From the NCBI GenBank assembly GCA_027576995.1, contig JANBQC010000008.1, positions 62,001 through 126,000 of the forward strand: a DNA stretch of 64,000 bases, written 5' to 3'. The translations under genes were made by a program, and so were the position numbers. Below, piece after piece: positions 1-11,663 of this stretch (the stretch's first letter is position 1; each line of letters opens with the position of its first letter). The stretch comes from Dimargaris cristalligena (Eukaryota; Kickxellomycota; Dimargaritomycetes; Dimargaritales; Dimargaritaceae). The notes below the pieces were generated by a model, which was not told where the DNA came from, made no database searches, and saw only the letters and a list, made by a program, of their open reading frames with translations.

Positions 1-1687
1 GACTCAATACCGCTACAATGCCTTCGATAGATATAGATAAGCAGCGACTGGATTGTTTTCCCCTCATATACTAGTTTGTGGCTAGCCATCGGATGTCGTC
101 AGGGTAGAAGGAGAGAGAGAGAGGAGGTAAGGGGGGACCTTAGAAATTAGGCCAAGCTTATCTGCTCAACTTTTAGCCGAAAGACATTCCAGGATTATTA
201 GATAGGGTTGATGAAACGCGGTTATTTGGATGGTGGATTATTTTTGGTCACCCATGCAGCATCGGCCCGCCTTCTCCAGTCTCACTCACCTACAGGTTTT
301 TTTTCGTTCATTGGTGCTTACCTCACCCACCACTTATATACCACACACACCCTTAGCTCTATCGATTCCTAATAATACTAGTATTATAAGTAGCCCCCGC
401 CCCACCAATTCATTATTGCCCAATTCCCACCAATGGTTTGAGGGGTCGAAACCAGAAGCAGGTGAGGGACGCTTCCAAGCCTGTACCAATCAAGACATGT
501 GTAGTATAGGAGGGGGGATATAGAGTGAGGAGAGCGCTGGTGTCCTAAAGGGGAATACCGGCTTACCAGGTGATTCGTGCAAGGCGGCTGGGAGGGGGGG
601 CCATTTGGGAGGGAGGGAGGGAGGGAGAGAGAGACCTCCACCACATCACCCTTTCACTAAGAAACACGCCTTCATATGATATGTGGATATGATGTGTCAA
701 TAGATAATATATATCGAGCAGGTGTTTTATGGAGGTTTGTTCAAATACGGGATGCGAGGTTGATTGGGCGTGCTTTGGGCGAAACTTTATCTGGCGAGGC
801 AGCCAACGAAGAATAGCGGGCCAGAACGGAGAAGCTAAGCCCTTTCTCTCTCTATTCCTGATGAGGCGCGTGGCGGGGCGTCCTGGCCGCCAATGAAGGT
901 GCAAACCGTACCAGTTACCCGCGCCGTCCTCACGGGCCTATCGGCAGCCAGCCCCATCCCTTGCTCATTGGCCCTGGGATTTTCGGTTGCTGGTATATAG
1001 AGAGAGAGAGAGAGAGAGAGAGGGATGGGGAGATTTACCGCGCTGCTACTATCTCACTATGCTTGCTTGGCAGAGCACATACAACCACTACTTAAGAAAG
1101 GGAGAGAGCAGCATGCATACCGTGACCCTATCAGTGAGTGAGCGGCCTATCTCTCTATCCCATGCTGTCCAATCCGGTAGTGCACCCTATATGCTATATG
1201 CGCCCTTTCCCTCCCCCCGGGTTAATATAAAACCCCGTCCCGGCCCCTTCACCGATTTTCTCTCCCTCATTGTTTCAACTCGTCGCATACACACACTTCC
1301 CCACTCTGTGTGCTCGCTTTTCTTAGCTATTCTATAACCATACCCTATTTATTGCCGTCTTTCTCCCCTTTTGTAGCACAGCCCCTGGCTCGTCGCAACT
1401 CCCTCTCCCCCCCTTCTCTTGCGCCCCTTTCCCTTTGCTTTTGCGTGAGGGGGACTTGTTTCGCTAAACCTTCTATATATATATATCAATCGTTATTCCT
1501 GTCTTTCCTCTTCCTTGGAGGATAATCCCCACACACACTCTCTCCCTTTATTTGATTTGTTTAGTGCGCTTTTATTTCCCCTTTCTATTATATCTTTTTT
1601 TCTAGATACCAGACTACTCTTCTTTACTTACTTACTTCTCTTTTACACCGCTCCCCGTGTGTGTGTCTTTTCTCTCTTTTTTGGGCC
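1..1687. other. Upstream region of PMA1, no gene seen
   Basis: No convincing coding sequence. The stretch holds purine simple repeats: a GA run near 111-127, a GGGA/GA run near 590-635, and a long GA dinucleotide run at about 999-1021. From about 1340 the plus strand is strongly pyrimidine-rich up to the PMA1 start, as is common in promoters or 5' leaders of highly expressed fungal genes. TATA-like sequences lie near 1222-1231 and 1474-1486. Which one is used, and whether the leader has its own intron, cannot be decided from sequence. Confidence 0.5.
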
Positions 1688-4600
1688 ATGTCCGACCACG
1701 AGGAAAACACCATTAGAGCCGAGAGCTCTTATGCCGACGACAAGGGTGTCGTTGGTTCGCATGAGGCCATCAAAGTAAACGGTATGAATCTGGCCGTCGA
1801 AGACCTCTACGACAAGGAGAAGTACGACTTGTCCACCATGGACACCGCCGACGTCTTCACCCTGTTGCAGACTTCGCCCAAGGGTTTGACCGACGCTGAA
1901 GTCGCCACCCGTATCGAAAAGTTCGGCCGTAACCGCCTTGAACAGAAGGAAATTAACCCTATTCTCCAGTTCCTATCGTTCATGTGGAACCCTTTGTCTT
2001 GGTAAGTATAACATAACATATACCTTTTCTATCTGATTTGTGGTGGTGTAGCCCAATAGAGGTGATGGTGATATGTGTGGGTCATTGTTTGTGTAATACA
2101 ATCCTGTGGGAGAGGCTGCTATCTCCGGTGTTATTGCGGTGTTGCACACACCCTCTGTCCCCCCCCCTTCATTTGGTTCATTTTGTGGTGATGTACCGCG
2201 CGGGTTCTTAGTATCTCACGCCGGGTATAGGATCATCCTGTAGTACGGGTGTTGTACCGAAAGGGAACGGGGTATGCACTTGTGTGTATATTGCGCCCCC
2301 TTTGGGTTCTATCTACCTGGTTTTACTCTTTCTTCTCCCACATACACCCCCACATTATTTTTAAGCTTGAGTTTTTTTCTCGCAGTCTTAAAATTTTCCA
2401 CGCGGTAATTTTTTCCGGGGTCCCGTGGCCCTCCTTTGGCTATATTGGAGGAGGCCGGAAGCCCTTAGCTGTATGTATAGTATTCTACTCTATACACTCC
2501 ATATACCGGCCCTTCCCTCTTTCTTTCTCAACCTACCAACACGTGGACGGCGTTTCCAATCACACAGGGCCCCAGGGTTGGCTTTGGGGTCCTCTGGTAT
2601 TGTTTGCCCATAGTGTGCCCTGGCGCCCCTTGTATAGGGGAGCTACCTTTGATTGGCTTAGTTGGTCAACGCCTTCCGGGGTTGTGACTGGCAATTAAGC
2701 ATGTCTTCCTGGCCCCAGGATGGTGTGATTGGTTGGTTACATTCATGTACGCCGTTAGCCTTGCCCTAGTGCCAGTAATATCCGACCATTATTAGCCCTG
2801 TAGGGGTAATGTGGTGGCGGGTTTGGGCAGGATAGGGCAGGGCAGGTGGCACCCGCTTTTTTTACCCGTTGTTTCTCTCTTTCTCTCTCTCCTTCAATGG
2901 TGCTGTGTACCGTAGGTTCTTTCTACTTGCGCCAACCACACCAACTTCGCATTATTTTGACCATATAAGTGTATATGGGCAATGGGTGTCGTTGCTGTCC
3001 ATGCAATCCCGCCCCTTTTTTTCACTCATGAACTTCCCACCACCGAAGGCCACCACCACTCCTATTGGCCCCTGCGCCGGGTGATCTTTTCTCCCATCCC
3101 CGTCTAATCTATTATGCCGGATTTCTAACCTCTGATTTATTATTGTTCTATACTCCCTCTATTCTGCTCGGGTTATCATCATAACTCCCATGTAATCTCT
3201 CCCTTTTCCTAACAGGGTAATGGAAGCTGCCGCTATCGTCGCTATTGCCCTCAGTAACGGTGAGGGTAAGGCCCCCGATTGGCAGGATTTCGTCGGTATC
3301 GTGCTGCTGCTGCTGGCCAACTCGGCCATTGGCTTTGTTGAAGAACGCCAGGCCGGTAACGCCGTCAAGGCTCTGATGGACGCTTTGGCCCCCCAGGCCA
3401 AGGTTAAGCGTAACGGCGAATGGGCCACTATCGAGGCCTCCGAGCTTGTGCCCGGTGATGTTATTGGTGTCAAACTTGGTGATATTGTCCCCGCCGACGG
3501 TCGTATGATCGTAGCCAACAACGTGTCCATTGATCAGGCCGCCCTAACTGGTGAGAGTCTGCCCGTGGGCAAGGACAAGGGCGACGAGGTCTTCTCCGGT
3601 TCCACCGTTAAACAGGGTGAAGCCGAAGCCGTCGTGATCGGTACCGGTACTAACACTTTCTTCGGGCGTGCCGCCAAGCTGGTGCAGAGCGCCGGTGACG
3701 ATATTGGCCATCTGCAGACCGTGTTGGCCAAGATTGGTAACTTCTGTATCTGCAGTATCGCCGTGTTCCTGGTTGCCGAAATCTTCGTCATGTACCCCGG
3801 TTTCCGTTTCAGTTACCGTCGTGGTATCGACAACTTGCTTGTGCTCTTGATTGGTGGTATTCCCATTGCCATGCCTACTGTGCTGTCCGTGACCCTCGCC
3901 ATGGGTGCCAAACAGCTGGCTGAACACAAGGCCATCGTCACCCGTATCACTGCCATTGAAGAACTCGCCGGTGTCACTATTCTGTGCTCCGACAAGACTG
4001 GTACCCTGACCCTGAACGAACTCACCATTGACAAGGGCACCATGAAGCTCTACTCCCACTACAGCGTCGATGACATCATTTTGCTTTCGGCCTACGCCTC
4101 CCGCATTGAACACCAGGATGCCATTGATACCTGTATCGTGGCTTCCCTGCCCGACATTAAATTGGCCCGTGAGGGTATCGAAGAAATGGACTTCCGGCCT
4201 TTCAACCCCGTTGACAAGCGTACCGAAGCTACTTACCGCCGCCTGTCCGATAATACCGTGCACCGTGTGACCAAGGGTATGTCGTCTGTGATTCTCAACC
4301 TCTGTACCCGCAACAAGACCGAGGAACAAATCAAGCAGATGACCCTCGACGTGGACGAATTCGCCAACCGTGGTCTGCGTGCTCTGGCCGTGGCCTACGA
4401 AGAGGTACCCGATGGTACCGCTGAAGGTGAAGGTACCGGATTCGAACTGATTGCCCTGCTCCCCATTTACGACCCTCCCCGTCACGATACCAAGGAAACC
4501 ATCGACCGTGCCCAGGAACTCGGTGTCAAGGTCAAGATGGTGACTGGTGACCAGCTCGCCATCGCCAAGGAAACCGGCCGTCGCCTGGGTATGGGTGACG

Positions 4601-6009
4601 TTATGTTCAACACCAAGGTGCTCAAGACCGGCCCCCCTCCAGGCAGTGGCTGGCAAGACGTGGACCAGATGGTCCTGGAGGCCGACGGTTTCGCCGGTGT
4701 GTACCCCGAACATAAGTACGAGATTGTCGAACGCCTGCAGAACATGGGTCACTTAACCGCTATGACTGGTGATGGTGTGAACGACGCCCCCGCCCTGGCC
4801 AAGGCCAACGTGGGTATTGCCGTGGCCGACGCTTCCGATGCCGCCCGGTCCGCAGCTGATATTGTGCTGACCGAACCCGGTCTGTCTGTGATTATTGATG
4901 CCATCAACGGAAGTCGTCAGATTTTCCAGCGCATGCGCAACTACGCCATCTATACCTGTTCCGTGACTATCCGTATCGTCGTTGGTTTCTCCATCATGGT
5001 CTTCGCCTTCAAGTTCGACTTCCCGCCCTTCATGGTACTGATTCTGGCCATTCTCAACGACGGTACCATCATGACCATCTCCAAGGACCGCGTGAGCCCC
5101 TCCCGGCATCCCAACCACTGGAATTTGTTCGAAATCTTTACCTACGCCATCGTGTACGGTGTCTACCTGGCTCTCAGTACACTCATCTTCTACACGGTGA
5201 TCCTCAAATCCGACCTTTTCCAGCGCCTGTTCGGACTTGAGCACTTTGACGATAACAACGACTGGCGCCTCCACTCCATCATCTACCTACAGGTGTCGAC
5301 TATTTCCCAGGCTCTGATTTTCGTGACCCGGTCCCACGGCTTCAGTTACTTCGAGCGTCCCTCTGTGATTTTGATGGTTGCTTTTATCCTTGCTCAGATG
5401 GTGGCCACCTTCATTGCTGTCTATGCCAACTGGGGCTTCACCCACATTGAAGGTTGCGGTTGGCATTGGGCCGGTGTTACCTGGGTCTGGAACATGATCT
5501 GGTACGTGCCCCTCGACTTCATCAAGTTCGGCGTTCGTTTCCTCATCGATAGCCACGTGCGCGACCAACACGCCCATCTGGTCCTGACCGGTGGAGCCGA
5601 AGGCGCTGCCCCGGAAGAGGTCAAGCCTACCGAGCCCAGCCCCATCAGCGGAGAGTACGAGGCCGTGCCCACTATGGCCGCCGCCCACCGCGTTCCTTCT
5701 TACCAGCCCACTCGTCGCTCGTCTCTGGGTTCCGCTACTGGTCTCGAACGCACTGCTACTCTGCAGAGCTACTACGCCCCCCATTTTGCCCAGTACCAGC
5801 CTTCGCCCATGCACACCTTCGCTAACAAGCTGCGTCAGGGCAAGGCCCTCTTTACCAACAAGGGCAAGCGGCTCACCATGGACGAGAACGAGCTACGCCG
5901 TTTCCACTCCGTACAAACGGCCCAGGCTTCCCAGGTTCTTTCCCGCCAGCCCAACCCCGCTCCCAGCCGTGGTGGAGACTATAACCTGGCCCGTACCACG
6001 AGCGTGTAA
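1688..6009 (+). CDS. PMA1: Plasma-membrane H+-transporting P-type ATPase (two exons)
   Basis: This is the P3A proton pump that uses ATP to export H+ and energise the fungal plasma membrane. Exon 1 is 1688-2001 and exon 2 is 3216-6009, with a GT-AG intron of 1,214 bp between them. The join restores the conserved W-V-M-E-A-A-A segment at residues 105-111. The product is about 1,035 aa, longer than the roughly 920 aa of the yeast and Neurospora enzymes. Visible motifs are TGES near residue 216 (actuator domain), the phosphorylated Asp of DKTGT at residue 364, TGDGVNDAP near 622, and hydrophobic segments before TGES and after about residue 640. The extra length is a C-terminal tail of over 150 residues rich in Ser, Thr, Tyr and Arg, probably regulatory. 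Codons are strongly biased toward C-ending, as expected for an abundant protein. The start is the first ATG after the pyrimidine tract. Confidence 0.96.
2002..3215 (+). other. Long 5'-proximal intron of PMA1 (1,214 bp)
   Basis: The donor is GTAAGT at 2002 and the acceptor is CTAACAG ending at 3215. Splicing interrupts the Trp codon after two bases and restores the frame. Open frames inside (for example 2249-2698) have low-complexity, non-conserved-looking translations and I do not accept them as genes. The intron is several times longer than the others in this window. Confidence 0.85.
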
Positions 6010-8510
6010 TATACTCTTAGTACTACACCCTTTTAGTGTTTGCGAGTTGTCCACCTACTTACTTATGAACGCACCCATATAACTCTCTCTTCCCTTATGT
6101 TGTCTCCCCTCTTTGCCATAATTAATTTCTAATTATATTCACATCTCTACACCCCCATCCATTGGTAATCAATTTACTCGATATTTTTTAGCTATGCTAG
6201 TTTTGATCTCTAAACTCCATACGTTGTCGGGTTATTAATTATCAACAATCCCACCCCCCCTCGACCCTTCCTATTATTTAATGCTGTCTCTCTCCCCAAT
6301 GCATATAATGCATATTACTTTCTTCCTTAAAAAACATATATATTCACCCATTGAATAGTATAGAGTAATTCCAATTGCTTAAGAGTTGTTTGTGCCTTTT
6401 GTTCTTTAGTTATTTTACTTTATGTTGCAGTTGTTGGCTGTGTCCGCCTATTTATTTTCTATACTACATCATCATAGTACATAGCGTCTCTCTCAGCCTC
6501 CGTATGTATTATCTTGTTCTTTCGGATTTTGTTTTACAATTTTCAACAACAGTTAATTTTTATTGAGACCAAAAGCGCTCAACTAAATATAACCAATGTA
6601 AAATATACTTGATTCAGGTGATAGATATTAGAGTGATTCCTCTTGAAAAGGGGCCACCATCATATTGGTTAAATCTGCCAGTTATGGTGAGTGATGGATA
6701 ATGAACAAACCGTCGCTGTTGTCACGTGTACAATAAGGGTCTCTCTTATTATATAGGGACGGTGGTAGTTGGTCACACCTTTAGAGTTATAGAAGAGAGC
6801 AAGCTCGTTAGGTGGTGGTCCTCTAACAATGAATGGTATGTCCTATTTAACACTTCATTCCAGGCGCAGATGTTTTGCTTTTGGAATGGAATTGATAATA
6901 ATTATCGCGAAGGCCACTCCTGTACCACCACCAACCTCACCGCCTCTTCTGCCACTGTCACTCGAAAGTCCACTAGCACCCCCCCTTAATACTTTAAGCC
7001 CTCAATGTATTTGGGCAATAGCGTCTACCTCAACCAGTATATATTTGTGCCCAGCTTTGAAGTTGTTCAATTTATCCCACAAAAACTACCGTTTCCACTT
7101 TTGGCCAAAGTTGTAAATAAACCCCCCCTTTCCTTTCCGAGCATCCACCGACACATTGGGAGAGGCGCGTGTTGGTGGAACCATCTTTTAGGTTATGTTC
7201 TAGCCACATTTACCAAAGAATAATAGTTGGACAATGGTATATAGCCTTGTTTGGGATAAAGACACCCACATGTTTATGGTGTGAAGGAGGCACACATCGA
7301 CAATTATATTTAATACATCCCCCATCTCCTTCGCTCTCCCCCTTAATCCATTGCATATATAACCAATAGCTCACCCATTCTTAAATCGTTCTTTGTCGTT
7401 AGCCAAGTCTGTTTTTAACCTTAGACTCATCGCCACCATAGGTTTAGTTTCGCGAATCTCCGACTATGTATCTTAGGCCGTCTTATTTCACGGCGACCGC
7501 GGTGTTAAGTACTGCTGGATTCTATGGTCACTACTTCTTCACCACTGCCGCAGGCCTATCCCAAACCCCCTCTCTTCAAGACACGGGTGCCACTACAATA
7601 ATAACCACCACCATCATCTCAGTAGGTACTTTCTTTCCCCTTCCCCCAGCCGGTGGAGTCGAAACAAACTAAAACCGATAGAGGGAATGCGGTCCAAAGT
7701 AACAAGCGATGGGAAGGGCATCGATGGGTGAATGAGGGTGACTGGGTGGTACAGCAAGGGAAAGGAGTAACCTGCTTGGTCACGAAAGGTACATTTCGTC
7801 GGCTATTTTCGATTGGTGGAATTATTAGGACACGCTTCCTGCCAATCGGCACATTTTTACGAATACTTCTTGTTAGATGGGGAGGAAGAATAAATATATT
7901 TATATATACATTGGGGTTGACCTAATCCGGTGTATTTTAAATACACCTGCAATACGTAAACACTTATCCATAAATTTCCACCACTCTCCGTTGGATATAT
8001 AGATAAAGCACTGTGCAGCTGAGGCATAGTGATCCGAGAGCGTGTGTGGTTTTTGGGAGTTGACTTACTATAAAACAGGCCGATCGGTGGTATATTTAAT
8101 GGTTCTAGGGGTGGTTACGCCGTTGGCCCGAGTCCATGGCCCATTGGGGGAAGAGTATTTCATTCGGAAAGGAGTGCATCCCGGAAATATACAATTATAT
8201 ACAGACACTTTTACTCTTAGAAACCCACGCCCGCCTCTCCTCGTCACATCTACAAATTCCCGATCCCTCCCGTTCCAGCCTATATAAGACCTCGTGTCTG
8301 GGGGGAGAGGTGTGACTTATAGGTCTTTTCCCTTACTATCCCTTCTTATATTATAGTCTAAACCCCTTCGAGTATATTATTGGCTTCGCTAACTGGTGTA
8401 CTCGGGCGTGTCTATTTTTCTGAGAGAGTTCACTTCAAGGGCCCCCCTCTTCTACCTGTCCATTGCCATTCTCAAGCAGCTTCGCATTTCTCTTGCATTC
8501 CCCCCCCCTC
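6010..8510. other. Intergenic region, 2.5 kb, no gene seen
   Basis: AT-rich sequence downstream of PMA1 and upstream of the 2Fe-2S fusion gene. Short open frames have no recognisable domain or codon bias. A TATA box (TATATAAG) at 8281-8288 lies about 230 bp before the next start codon and is the likely core promoter. No tRNA boxes were found by eye. Confidence 0.5.
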
Positions 8511-10299
8511 ATGTCTAGTGCTACTTTTCTGGTCCCCAAGCGGCCATGGGCGACCAGTCACTTTTTTGGTTCCACCCGGGCTTTCTCGACCCAGCTAGCA
8601 GCAGTCACTCCGAGTTTCCGCCGGGGATCCCCTCTAACACCACCACCACCACTACTACTACTACTACCACTGCGCATGTGCCTCCGTTTTCAGTCCACCG
8701 CATCCCCTTCAACGTCCTTGCCCACTGCCGCCTTTACAGCCTTCCACCAGGGCCCCAGCGATGTTGGTCAGCAGCCCGCCACGACGAAACCCTTGGCGCT
8801 GCCGTCGGATCCCCAGTTTCACCATTCCGTTAAACTCCATACCCGCCAACTGCTGGTTTGCGTCGGGTCGGCCTTGCTCTGGCCGCGCTTCGCGGAATTA
8901 CTCAATGTGTATACGGGCCGGCTGTCCCATGAGCTGGCCAAGGCGGAATGCCGAGTGCCCATGAACTTGACGGATTGGCCCACCGCCACCATTGACCCTA
9001 CGGCCATTCCCCAGTCCGGCGATCCGGACGATTGTTTCGACTTGTTATTGTTCCCGGAATACGTCCGGATTCGCCGGGTCACCTCGGCGCACTTCCCGGC
9101 TCTCATTGCCTATCTCAACCACTCCCGTATTGACATCGGGGCCTTAAGAACCGCCCTGAACCCACCCCCGCTCTACGCTACTACCGACCCGGATCGTCGA
9201 GCCGTGGCGAACCTGGTCGTTGATGAGCTGCCCGCCAATTTATTATTCACGTGTACCCATGGGTCTCGGGACTGCCGCTGTGCAGAAGTGGGGGAGCCGT
9301 TCCATTTGGCGTTGACTAAGGAAATTGCCAAACGCCAGTGGCAGGACCGGTGGCTAGCGGCGCGCATTTCACATATTGGTGGCCATTCGTAAGTTACTGC
9401 TACATTCTGGACCCTTATCGTTGATAACACCAACCCCCTCCCCCCCCATTGTATTAATTCTGCAGCTCTAGACTCGATTCCAACGGATTCCACCATCGCT
9501 TCCGGTTATTTAGGGGTGATTTGATGACCGAAGCCTGGATCTAGACTAATAACGATACGAATACCTCTGTCCCTTTGTGTACCCCATTCGGTAACTTGCC
9601 CATTCATCGTCGAACCATCCCTGCCGATACTTATGGCTCTTTAGTTATGCCGCCAATACCACCCATGCCTCCACGGGGGACTGGTACGGTCTGCTAAAGC
9701 CCAACCTGGCCTCTGATTTCCTGGACACGTTAGCCTCCGGTGAAATCATGTGGAGTAACTGGCGGGGTCGGCGCGGGGTCAGCCAGCCCGACCAACTCAA
9801 ACTCTACCTGCAAAACGTCTCCCCCGCGACCCCGGGTAGCGCCGAGCCGGCTGCTACCACTGCGGTGAATCTGATCTTCGATTTGCCCCAAGGGCTGCAG
9901 AAATTCGTGCAGGTGCCCGTTCACCCCGAACCATTATCATCACCATCACCATCACCATCACCATCACCATCACCATCACCATCACCATCACCATCATCAC
10001 CGACATCGTCGTCACCAGCATCATCGGCATCGGCATCCCCCCCGACGGCCACTCTCATGGAAGTCGCCCAGGCCCACGGTATCGAACTGGAGGCCTGCTG
10101 CGGAGGTCAGTGCGAGTGTGCGACCTGTCATTTGATTGTGGAAAACATCGACGAATATAAGGATCACCTACCACCCGTTAGTGAGGCCGAGGAAGACATG
10201 TTGGAATACGCGCCCGGACGCGAAGCCCGGTCGCGCCTATCCTGCCAGATTCCCGTCACGGCGGCGTTGGATGGTATCCGACTCCGGGTGCCGGTGTAA
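8511..10299 (+). CDS. Sucrase/ferredoxin-like (Apd1/Aim32-type) domain fused to adrenodoxin-type 2Fe-2S ferredoxin
   Basis: A likely electron-transfer protein with two predicted 2Fe-2S sites. Exon 1 is 8511-9388 and exon 2 is 9645-10299 (256-bp GTAAGT/TTAG intron); the join gives H-S-Y-A-A-N, where the family has H-x-x-A-G-N. The product is 510 aa. The N-terminus is rich in Arg, Ser and Thr and poor in acids, like a mitochondrial presequence. The thioredoxin-like Suc_Fer domain carries the Apd1/Aim32 ligand pattern: C248 and C257 (C-x8-C) and H288 and H292 (H-x3-H). The C-terminal domain has the adrenodoxin/Yah1 pattern C445-x5-C451-x2-C454 ... C493, plus extra Cys at 444 and 449. A Ser-Pro-rich insert at about 390-428, encoded by a hexanucleotide microsatellite, lies inside the ferredoxin fold. 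An in-frame ATG at 8463 is possible, but the shorter start gives the better presequence. The domain assignment is strong; the cellular role is inferred. Confidence 0.88.
9934..9993 (+). repeat. In-frame (ATCACC)n hexanucleotide microsatellite
   Basis: About nine perfect or near-perfect tandem copies of ATCACC inside exon 2 of the 2Fe-2S fusion gene, coding for alternating Ser-Pro. The unit length is a multiple of three, so copy-number changes keep the frame. Confidence 0.9.
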
Positions 10300-11663
10300 A
10301 ATCGACCGGTTTCCCGGATTAGTCTGGGTTCGCTGAGTGGGTTAAAGAGGGTTTGGCCAAGTCCTGTTGATGGGTGGTTTATACCCCAATCCAGGGACTA
10401 GCTGACGCATTTTATAGATTCATGGTTAGTTTTTCCGAAGATGTTTTTTTATATTTATATTTATTTTTAGCTGAATAAATTAATTTCGGTTGTACTAGCA
10501 TTGTGCCTCGGAGTTTCCCCTGGTGTGGTGGAGAAGGATCGGACAACTGGAGGGGATATACCCTTACCCGATTCCGCTGGGTTGTGGACCTGCAGGGTGG
10601 TGCGGATCGGAGTGAATGATATAAATATCAAGGGGGTTTTGTGAAGAGGGACGGAGTAGAGTAGTTCACCATGGGTTGTGAAGAATGCACCGGGTCGGCA
10701 TTGAGGGTATTTATCAAACAAGGCCAACACATGAGAAGGGATTGTGTGTATATTTTCGAGTATTCTAGAGATACCAAGGATACCAATTAATATTTACCCG
10801 GGTGGGTCCAGTGGAGGACAAGTCAAACAGCTAGCGTGGCTTGTCGCCCCACATGGGGTATACGATTATAGTAGTCGGCTGGACTGAGAGAGATGGCCAT
10901 TTCATCCAAGTGAAGGGGGGGCTGGGAGGTCAATCACGGGGGAGAATAACTATATGGGAGAAGTTCATCCAAGCCGTATAACGAAAAATCCATTAGATTC
11001 GGCCAATATTACTAGTTAAAAATACATTTCCCATACATTTTCCCATACACGTATAATGGAAACCCTTATATAGCTGGGCCGAATTTCACTCATATATTTA
11101 ATGATGAAGCCCAGGCCAATAATCTATTTTTGGCAGCTTCCTTTTAAAACCCATTGTTCGTTTTTTCGCTGGCCCATTCAGGTCCTACCTTGTGCCAAGT
11201 AAACTAAAGTAGAGTATAGTACTCTGGCCACTGTGGGTGACGTTGTTCGTGTAGCTCAAGGGGTGAACTGTCGGGTGGTTTTCCTCATTTCTATCAACTT
11301 TCGCCGGCTGTTAATTGTGCAACACTTGTTACTAACTGACTTACTCACTGACGGCCCCTTCCGTTTGCTCCGGCTGCTTGTCTCTTCTCCCCTTCTTCAC
11401 CTTTTGCTTTATTCCCTTTTCTGTTTCTATAGTCTCTTCATTGTGTATTTTTATGAACTCTCCATTTCCCCTTGGCCGCCCGTAAAAGTGTGCCGTCTTC
11501 ACCTCGTTTGTCCGATATTCTCCGACCGCTCCATGTTACTGGCTCTTCGTTGAACTTATCCCAGCCGTTCTATTCGTTTGGGTGCAGCTCTGCACTCATG
11601 TACTCCGACTAGGCTCCGTCATACAGCGTCTATATCCCGTCCATCCCATCCCTTTACTTTACC
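10300..11663. other. Intergenic region with one inverted-repeat element
   Basis: No gene recognised between the 2Fe-2S fusion gene and the UPF0658 gene. It contains copy 1 of the 145-bp terminal-inverted-repeat family (10952-11096). A tRNA A-box-like stretch near 11250 has no B box after it. The last 300 bp before 11664 are pyrimidine-rich, like the other leaders here. Confidence 0.5.
10952..11096 (+). mobile_element. MITE-like 145-bp element, copy 1
   Basis: The element begins ATATGGGAGAAGTTCATCC and ends GAATTTCACTCATAT; the two ends are imperfect inverted repeats of about 30 bp. It aligns end to end with copies at 48824-48967 (reverse) and 49126-49270. It has no coding capacity. A target-site duplication could not be fixed because the ends are themselves palindromic AT sequence. 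Confidence 0.75.

Noticed and set aside
2249..2698. 149-codon open frame inside the PMA1 intron
   Set aside because: The translation shows no domain or codon bias, and it lies wholly within an intron whose removal restores conserved PMA1 sequence.
3544..4752. 402-codon minus-strand open frame opposite PMA1
   Set aside because: It is the antisense shadow of the strongly codon-biased PMA1 exon; its Gly/His/Val/Thr-rich text reflects complement composition.
11250..11290. tRNA A-box-like sequence (GTGTAGCTCAAGGGGT)
   Set aside because: No B box follows within a suitable distance and no cloverleaf can be drawn.
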